A stretch of 6,974 bases of DNA from Chitinophaga pinensis (lineage in GTDB: Bacteria; Bacteroidota; Bacteroidia; SXHM01). The stretch's first letter is position 1. Each line of letters begins with the position of its first letter. Of this stretch, positions 1-4,858 are shown in pieces. The translations under genes and the position numbers were made by a program. Location: contig CAMDBK010000166.1 in assembly GCA_945889235.1 (NCBI GenBank), positions 1 to 6,974 on the forward strand, in the 5' to 3' direction. The notes below the pieces were generated by a model that was not told the DNA's origin, did not search any database, and saw only the letters and a list, made by a program, of their open reading frames with translations.

Positions 1-284
1 AAACATGTGTTTACCACCTGCCCTGCATCCATTGGTTTTAATAATAGTGAATCACCACGCAGATAAGCATCAAGCGCTTTAGCCAGCAAAATTGAATTCA
101 ATGAATCCAAGCCTTCGTTTTTTAGATTTTGTCCTATGTTCATCCCCAACGAATAACTTATGCTGTCTAATCTGTTTGTAAGAACCACTTCGCCTTTCTT
201 ATTCTTTTTACCTTTTGATTTCTGTGCCGAAGAATGCAATGAAACAAGCAGCAGTAACGGTAAAACAAGTAATTTATAGTTCAT
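1..284 (-). CDS. FKBP-type peptidyl-prolyl isomerase, N-terminal part (cut by window start)
   Basis: This leftward gene begins at ATG 284 and is still open at base 1, so only about 94 residues are visible. Residues 1-20 form a signal peptide: a Lys at position 4, a Leu-rich core, and S-S-A before Gln21, a likely signal peptidase I site. A Lys-rich linker follows (about 22-31). The segment from about residue 35 (LDSISYSLGMNIGQNL, then a helix ending near KPMDAGQVV) matches the helical dimerisation domain that precedes the FKBP catalytic domain in Mip/FkpA-type proteins. Such proteins are exported proline isomerases and chaperones that help fold envelope proteins. The catalytic FKBP domain would lie outside the window, so activity cannot be judged. 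The bases before the start are A-rich with no Shine-Dalgarno sequence. The gene is divergent from the gal cluster. The family call is fairly firm; a standalone N-terminal domain protein cannot be excluded. Confidence 0.82.
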   Translation of the reverse strand, partial: MNYKLLVLPLLLLVSLHSSAQKSKGKKNKKGEVVLTNRLDSISYSLGMNIGQNLKNEGLDSLNSILLAKALDAYLRGDSLLLKPMDAGQVVNTC

Positions 285-606
285 GTTTTTTGTTTTTTGA
301 GGTTGCGAAGATAATCTTTTTGTAATATTAGAATCTCGCAAAGACGCAAAGTTCGCCAAGAGGCTGATTAAAAAAATATCTTGCCACTAATTACACGAAT
401 TAAAACTAATAAATTCGTGAAAATTGGTGAAATTAGTGGCTATAAAATAAAATCAGAGTGAAATTTAAACAGACTCTTTGCGCCTTTGCGAGAACAAAAA
501 AATATTTTGGCAAAATTGTTGTAGTTTGGCACAGCAAATAAACTAAGCGAAGCGTTCTCTTTGATACCAGAAAAAACAAATTACTCAAATCAAAAAAACT
601 ATAACC
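285..606. other. Divergent intergenic spacer between the FKBP gene and the DUF4197 gene
   Basis: This 322-bp non-coding stretch should hold the promoters of both flanking transcription units. Its centre (334-493) is a palindromic repeat, described separately. The remaining AT-rich flanks are 285-333 and 494-606. I looked for the Bacteroidota promoter pattern (TTTG near -33, TAnnTTTG near -7). On the minus strand, 306-313 reads TATCTTCG, one mismatch from the -7 box. On the plus strand, 556-563 reads TCTCTTTG, also one mismatch. Neither has a TTTG at the usual distance upstream, so no promoter is called. No open frame, tRNA or riboswitch-like structure was recognised. Confidence 0.6.
334..493. 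repeat. Nested imperfect inverted repeat (about 160 bp), REP/MITE-like
   Basis: The outer arms are tctcgcaaagacgcaaag (334-351) and ctttgcgcctttgcgaga (476-493), which pair at 17 of 18 positions. A second pair lies inside them: aagaggctgattaaa (358-372) against 464-478, 13 of 15. The core pairs gccactaatt (383-392) exactly with aattagtggc (431-440), and cacgaatt (394-401) exactly with aattcgtg (412-419). The right core arm holds about 10 extra bases. The element could fold into one long interrupted hairpin. It contains no ORF. I saw no clear target-site duplication, so mobility is inference. Short units such as cgcaaaga and aattcgtga resemble dispersed repeats I recall from Bacteroidota genomes, but copy number cannot be tested here. 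Confidence 0.75.
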
Positions 607-1353
607 ATGCAAAAGTATTCATTCATCTTCATCACCTTCACAGCAATTTCACTGCAATCATGCGCCCAGACCTGGAACCTTAAAAACATTCAAAATCAAG
701 TTGAAAACACGGTGAACACCGTAGCCGGAGGCGGCAGCAACGCACTTTCAAACGATGATATTATTAAAGGCCTGAAAGAAGCGCTGAATGTGGGAACCAA
801 TAATTCAACAGCCAAAGCCTCTGTTTTAGATGGCTTCTACAAAAATGATTTAATAAAAATTCCTTTTCCTCCGGAAGCCAATCAGGTAAAGACAACCGTT
901 GAAAACCTTGGACTGAAACCACAGGTTGATAAATTTGTGATGACCTTGAACCGTGCTGCTGAAGAGGCTGCCAAAGAAGCAAAACCTGTTTTTGTGAATG
1001 CAATCACCAGCATGACCATCCAAGACGGACTGGGAATTTTGAATGGCGGTGATAAAGCTGCTACAACTTATTTACAGAACAAAACAGCGGCAGAACTGAG
1101 TGCAAAATTCAGTCCTATTGTAAAGCGGGCAATACAAAAAGTGGAGCTCACCAAATACTGGAACCCCATTATTACAAAGTATAACAAAGTTCCATTTGTT
1201 CAAAAAGTAAATCCTGACCTTGATAAATACGTTACCGATAAAGCGCTGGAAGGCTTATTCAAATTAGTTGCGGAAGAAGAAACTAAAATCCGTAAAGACC
1301 CGGCAGCACGCATCAGCGAAATTTTGAAAAGAGTTTTTGGCGGACATAATTAA
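607..1353 (+). CDS. DUF4197 family lipoprotein
   Basis: This 248-residue protein opens with a short basic start, a hydrophobic stretch (about 5-16) and a lipobox-like SLQSC. Cys19 is therefore the likely lipidated residue. Gln at -2 is atypical but tolerated in this phylum. No acidic surface-export motif follows the Cys, so a periplasm-facing anchor is more likely than surface display (inference). Residues about 48-246 match DUF4197 over its full length: LKEALNVGTNNS near the start, the IPFPPEA segment, LNRAAEEAAKEAKPVF, MTIQDGLGILNGGDKAATTY, and a C-terminal block with EEETKIRKDPAARISEILK. The family is mainly helical and has no established biochemical role. The gene starts the rightward cluster, and its TAA shares a base with the galT ATG, suggesting translational coupling. 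The start is supported by the signal peptide; no Shine-Dalgarno sequence is visible. Confidence 0.88.
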   Translation: MQKYSFIFITFTAISLQSCAQTWNLKNIQNQVENTVNTVAGGGSNALSNDDIIKGLKEALNVGTNNSTAKASVLDGFYKNDLIKIPFPPEANQVKTTVENLGLKPQVDKFVMTLNRAAEEAAKEAKPVFVNAITSMTIQDGLGILNGGDKAATTYLQNKTAAELSAKFSPIVKRAIQKVELTKYWNPIITKYNKVPFVQKVNPDLDKYVTDKALEGLFKLVAEEETKIRKDPAARISEILKRVFGGHN

Positions 1354-2312
1354 TGCCGGAGTTACGCTTTAATCCTTTACTGGGAACTTATACCATGGTT
1401 GCTGCCAACAGGCAGAACCGTCCGCACCTGCCCAAAGATTTTTGTCCCTTTTGTCCGGGCTCAGGCAAAGTTCCTGACGAATATGAAGTGCTGGTTTACA
1501 ACAATGATTTTCCAACACTTTCAACCGAACCCGAAGAAGCAACTTCGGGTTCTGAGTTTTATAATGCAGCACCTTCTCACGGAAAATGTGAAGTGATTCT
1601 TTACACATCAGACCATAAGAGTTCATTGGCTGAGTTACCTGTTGCGCGCATAAAAAAAGTAGTAGATGTTTGGGCGCAGCGCACCACAGAATTGGCAAAA
1701 GATGAAAAACTGAAATTCATTTTCCCTTTTGAAAACAAAGGCGAGGAAGTAGGTGTAACCATGCATCATCCGCACGGGCAATTATATGCATATCCTTTTG
1801 TACCGCTGAAACTGAAAACAGAAATAGAGAATTGCAGAAAGTATTTTCTGGAAAAAGGTTCCTGCTTTTTTACCGAAATGAATGCAGCAGAAAAGCGGGA
1901 AGGAAAACGAATGGTTTTTGAGAATGAAAGTTTTGCAGCCTACATTCCGTATTTCAGTGATTATCCGTACGGGGTATTTATTGTTACAAAAACTGCAAAG
2001 GGAAGTCTGGCAGAAATGAATGAGCAGGAAAAATCAGACCTGGCTGAAGCACTGAAAATAGTAACAACCGCGTTTGATAAACTTTTTAACAAGTCGTTTC
2101 CGTATATGATGTGTGTGCATCAAACACCTGTAAACAGTCCTGAATACGGGAGTGCAAAAGAGTATTTTCATTTTCACATTGAGTTTTATCCGCCCCTGCG
2201 CGAAGAAAATAAAATCAAGTGGTATGCTTCATCAGAGATGGGAGCGTGGGCGGCAGCAAATACAGTATCGGTTGAGGATTGTGCGGAGCAATTGAGGAAG
2301 TTAATTGAGTAG
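1353..2312 (+). CDS. galT: Galactose-1-phosphate uridylyltransferase
   Basis: GalT exchanges galactose-1-phosphate with UDP-glucose to give UDP-galactose and glucose-1-phosphate, the second Leloir step, in the cytosol. The 319 residues cover both HIT-like halves; E. coli GalT has 348. Key residues align with the E. coli enzyme. Cys31 and Cys34 (CPFC), His88 (SDHKS) and His139 fit the zinc site. HHPHGQ at 138-143 gives the nucleotidyl-accepting His141 and Gln143. Glu157, His256 (CVHQTPV), His273 and His275 (YFHFHIEFYPP) fit the second metal site. All expected ligands are present, so the enzyme is probably active. The start ATG overlaps the upstream TAA by one base (TAATG), and galK follows 75 bp downstream, as expected for a gal operon. 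The stop is TAG, and a palindromic repeat starts 3 bp after it. Confidence 0.96.
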   Translation: MPELRFNPLLGTYTMVAANRQNRPHLPKDFCPFCPGSGKVPDEYEVLVYNNDFPTLSTEPEEATSGSEFYNAAPSHGKCEVILYTSDHKSSLAELPVARIKKVVDVWAQRTTELAKDEKLKFIFPFENKGEEVGVTMHHPHGQLYAYPFVPLKLKTEIENCRKYFLEKGSCFFTEMNAAEKREGKRMVFENESFAAYIPYFSDYPYGVFIVTKTAKGSLAEMNEQEKSDLAEALKIVTTAFDKLFNKSFPYMMCVHQTPVNSPEYGSAKEYFHFHIEFYPPLREENKIKWYASSEMGAWAAANTVSVEDCAEQLRKLIE

Positions 2313-2315
2313 ATA

Positions 2316-2376
2316 CGTCACCCTGAACTAGTTTCAGGGTCTCGTTTATAGATGCTGAAACAAGTTCAGCATGACG
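2316..2376. repeat. Paired-hairpin intergenic repeat between galT and galK
   Basis: Two 27-nt arms (2316-2342 and 2350-2376) are inverted copies of each other, matching at 22 of 27 positions around a 7-nt spacer. Each arm is also a hairpin: accctgaa/ttcagggt (2320-2327 with 2333-2340) and atgctgaa/ttcagcat (2352-2359 with 2365-2372). Four of the five differences between arms fall in stem positions and are compensatory (CC with GG in one, TG with CA in the other), so both stems are kept. Reading through such elements yields peptides like LKQVQHDE and HAELVSAS, which I recall as frequent spurious translations in Bacteroidota genomes. The element fills most of the galT-galK gap and might affect message processing or stability (inference). 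Confidence 0.85.
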
Positions 2377-2387
2377 AAATAAAGTAC

Positions 2388-3494
2388 ATGAAAACAAGAA
2401 AATATTTCTGTCCCGGTCGTGTTTGTCTAATAGGTGAACACTTAGATTACAATGGCGGATTTGTAATGCCTGCTGCAATTTCATTAGGTATTCATGCAAA
2501 CGTAAAAAGCAGAAACGATAACAAGATTGTTTGTTCATCTGCTCAGTTCTCTCATATTGTTGAAATAGATTTGTCACAACCGATTGAACACGAAACGCAG
2601 GCGGGCTGGGGGAATTATGTAAAAGGAGTTGTGAAATATTTACAGGGTGCAGGATTGATAATCCCTGCTTTGGAAATTGAGTTTTCTGCTGATTTGCCTT
2701 CCGGGGCAGGGCTTTCATCTTCTGCTGCACTTGAAGTATTGGTAGCTTATATTCTACAAAATGAAGCGGGAATTGAAAACATTGACCGCATAAAAACTGC
2801 TTTGCTTTGTAAAGAAGTGGAGAATGATTTTATTGGTGTGAAGTGTGGTATCATGGATCAGTTTTCTGTGGCAACAGGTAAAAAAGAACACGCTGTTATA
2901 CTTAACTGCGAAACACTGGAACATGAGTTTGTTCCTGTAAACACAGGTGATTATGGGTTTATCATTATCAACACCAATAAACGCAGAGAACTTGCCGGTT
3001 CAAAATTTAATGAACGGAAAAGTGAATGTGAAACTGCTTTGAAATTTATTCAAAAACATAAAACGATAAAGAGTTTGGGCGAAGCAACAAAAGAAGATAT
3101 TCTGAATTTTATTGAAGATGCAACCGCTCAGAAAAGAGCGTTACATGTATTTGAAGAAAATCAGCGAGTGCAACTTGCGGGTGGGTGTTTAAAGAAAGGT
3201 GATTTGTTGCAGTTTGGTTTGTTGATGAATGCCTCACACCAAAGCTTAAAAAATCTTTATGAGGTAACAGGTATAGAGTTGGATACTATTGCAGAAACTG
3301 CAATTACTATCAGCGGCTGCATTGGCGCACGTATGACGGGCGCGGGCTTTGGAGGTTGCGGAATTGCGCTGGTAAAAAAATCAGAGATGAATTTGTTTAA
3401 AGAAAAACTGAACGAGATTTACACTGCCCAAATCGGTTATCCCCTCAGTTTTTATGAGTTTGAAATAAGCGATGGAGTAGGAGAGAAGCACTAA
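2388..3494 (+). CDS. galK: Galactokinase (GHMP kinase family)
   Basis: GalK phosphorylates galactose at C1 with ATP, the first Leloir step, in the cytosol. From ATG 2388 the protein has 368 residues. The N-terminal signature starts at residue 9 (PGRVCLIGEHLDYNGG) with Arg11, Glu17, His18 and Asp20, the expected sugar-binding and catalytic positions. The ATP loop LPSGAGLSSSA is at 103-113. CGIMDQF gives Asp157, the likely catalytic base. The third GHMP motif GARMTGAGFGGCG is at 313-325. SHQSLKNLYEVTGIELD (284-300) is typical of galactokinases rather than other GHMP kinases. An in-frame ATG at 2352 would add 12 residues, but these are translated repeat DNA, while family homology starts just after ATG 2388. 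One oddity is Cys13, where the usual signature has Asn. Adjacent galT supports the call. Confidence 0.94.
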   Translation: MKTRKYFCPGRVCLIGEHLDYNGGFVMPAAISLGIHANVKSRNDNKIVCSSAQFSHIVEIDLSQPIEHETQAGWGNYVKGVVKYLQGAGLIIPALEIEFSADLPSGAGLSSSAALEVLVAYILQNEAGIENIDRIKTALLCKEVENDFIGVKCGIMDQFSVATGKKEHAVILNCETLEHEFVPVNTGDYGFIIINTNKRRELAGSKFNERKSECETALKFIQKHKTIKSLGEATKEDILNFIEDATAQKRALHVFEENQRVQLAGGCLKKGDLLQFGLLMNASHQSLKNLYEVTGIELDTIAETAITISGCIGARMTGAGFGGCGIALVKKSEMNLFKEKLNEIYTAQIGYPLSFYEFEISDGVGEKH

Positions 3495-3503
3495 AAAAAC
3501 AAG

Positions 3504-4838
3504 GTGAAACAACGGACCATCATATTCATTGCATTTCTTGTTTGTCTGGTTCCGCGTATAATTCTTACAGCAATTAATACCACGGCAAATGATGACCACA
3601 TCAAGCCAATCAGCCTGTGGATTCAAACAGGAGTTTATCCCCAATATGAAGATTGCTGGGAATGTTTTCAGCCCCCGTTTTATTACGGAATTGTAAAATC
3701 AATTGCACAAACAGTTGGCGCAAGTTCAGAATCAGAACTGAGAACAGTTTTTCAGGGACTGAACTTTATTGTTGGTTTTTGTTGTCTGTTACTCATTTTC
3801 TTTTTTCAGTTTAAGTCATCACTTCAGTTTAAGTGGAATTTAAGTCTTGCTTTATTCTGGGGTTTGAATCCTAAACTGATTGCCATTGGAATACAGGCTA
3901 CCAATGATATTCCGGTTATTGCGCTGGGAATGCTTTTTATTTTTCTGCTGCTGAAATGGATTGAAAGCAAAAACAATCTGCTGTTTGCTGTAGTGCTTCT
4001 GACCGTGTTTCTTGCGGGAATACTAAAAGGTAACGGACTGGTTCTGTTTTTTATTTTGTTTGCGGTGCTGCTCTTTTTGTTCGTGGCAAAACGTATTTCT
4101 TTTTCAGGTTTTTCACTAAAAACAATTTTTCTTTTACTGTTAATTCCTGCAATAGCTTTTTTAGGTGGCTATTACAACAAGTACACTAAGCTCGGAAATC
4201 CTTTCATCACTAATCTGCCTGTGGCTTCACCTCCTGGTTTCTTTACACCTGATTCTGCGCAGGGTTTCAGAAAAGGAGTTACTTCGGTTTGGGATTCTTT
4301 TTTCAGTTTTCGTTTAAAGAGTTTGATGGAGCAACCATACAATACAAATAATTTATCAGACGATTATCCGCTTCATCGTACTTCATTCTTCACGCAGCTT
4401 TACGGTCAATTTTCAAATGCTTTTTTTGAGCGCTCACCACCATCATGGAGTTCAGATGATAAGGCTGTAATCAATTTTTCGCGCGCGAATTATTTAATTC
4501 AAATCCCTTTACTGGTGCTGTTTTTATTTGGATTTTTTAATGCAATAAACAAGTCAGTAATGGAACTGAGCATTGCAAATCTTGTTCATTCAGCAGCGTT
4601 TATTATCTATCTCGTTTTCGTAATAAAGTACGCTTACAACATCCGTGATTTTGCAAACATGAAACTGATTTTCATTTTCCCAGCGTTGCTTTCCATAATG
4701 TATTTTTTGCAGAAAGGAACAGAACAATTGAAATCAATTTCGCTTAATAAAATTGCTTTTGTTCTTGTCAATACAAGCACATTGCTTTACGCAATAAACC
4801 TTACGTATTTTCACATCAGGCTATTTTCAAACCTGTAA
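3504..4838 (+). CDS. Multi-pass membrane protein, GT-C-type glycosyltransferase candidate
   Basis: This 444-residue protein has about 11 predicted membrane helices, near 5-24, 83-102, 112-130, 134-153, 158-174, 176-196, 205-223, 331-348, 354-376, 386-402 and 415-436. Basic residues mostly fall on the predicted cytoplasmic side. The first periplasmic loop (25-82) carries Asp30-Asp31-His32 and a CWECFQPPFYY segment (51-61). A second large periplasmic loop spans about 224-330. An acidic pair in loop one followed by a PPxYY-like segment is typical of GT-C enzymes (ArnT/PMT-like), which transfer sugars from polyprenyl-phosphate donors outside the membrane. Donor and acceptor are unknown. The start is GTG, 9 bp after the galK stop; no ATG exists between that stop and the GTG, and the first helix begins at once. 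Co-transcription with galTK is likely. A polymer-exporting or purely structural membrane protein is a less likely alternative. Confidence 0.72.
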   Translation: MKQRTIIFIAFLVCLVPRIILTAINTTANDDHIKPISLWIQTGVYPQYEDCWECFQPPFYYGIVKSIAQTVGASSESELRTVFQGLNFIVGFCCLLLIFFFQFKSSLQFKWNLSLALFWGLNPKLIAIGIQATNDIPVIALGMLFIFLLLKWIESKNNLLFAVVLLTVFLAGILKGNGLVLFFILFAVLLFLFVAKRISFSGFSLKTIFLLLLIPAIAFLGGYYNKYTKLGNPFITNLPVASPPGFFTPDSAQGFRKGVTSVWDSFFSFRLKSLMEQPYNTNNLSDDYPLHRTSFFTQLYGQFSNAFFERSPPSWSSDDKAVINFSRANYLIQIPLLVLFLFGFFNAINKSVMELSIANLVHSAAFIIYLVFVIKYAYNIRDFANMKLIFIFPALLSIMYFLQKGTEQLKSISLNKIAFVLVNTSTLLYAINLTYFHIRLFSNL

Positions 4839-4858
4839 CTGAAATTAGAAATTCAGTT
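4837..4858. terminator. Weak hairpin at convergent gene ends, possible bidirectional terminator
   Basis: Seven-base arms aactgaa (4837-4843) and ttcagtt (4852-4858) flank an 8-nt loop. The hairpin sits across the 6-bp gap where the rightward GT-C gene and the leftward receptor gene end, overlapping both stop codons. The stem is AT-rich and no long T-run follows on either strand, so termination is suggested by position more than by strength. Confidence 0.3.

Noticed and set aside
334..493. CRISPR array or attachment site
   Set aside because: The short units are contiguous or inverted without unique spacers, and no cas, integrase or tRNA gene is in the window.
522..563. Promoter candidates TAGTTTG (522-528) and TCTCTTTG (556-563) upstream of the DUF4197 gene
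   Set aside because: Each departs from TAnnTTTG and neither has a TTTG box at the usual distance upstream, so chance in AT-rich DNA is as likely.
764..1003. Leftward 79-codon frame inside the DUF4197 gene
   Set aside because: Shadow of a well-supported gene, with no domain or start signal. The same applies to frames at 1369-1698 (-), 1399-1596 (+) and 3381-3644 (-).
2215..2730. Leftward 171-codon frame across the galT-galK junction
   Set aside because: It is antisense to the galT end, the repeat and galK, with no recognisable domain. Its only familiar stretch (HAELVSAS-like) is translated repeat DNA.
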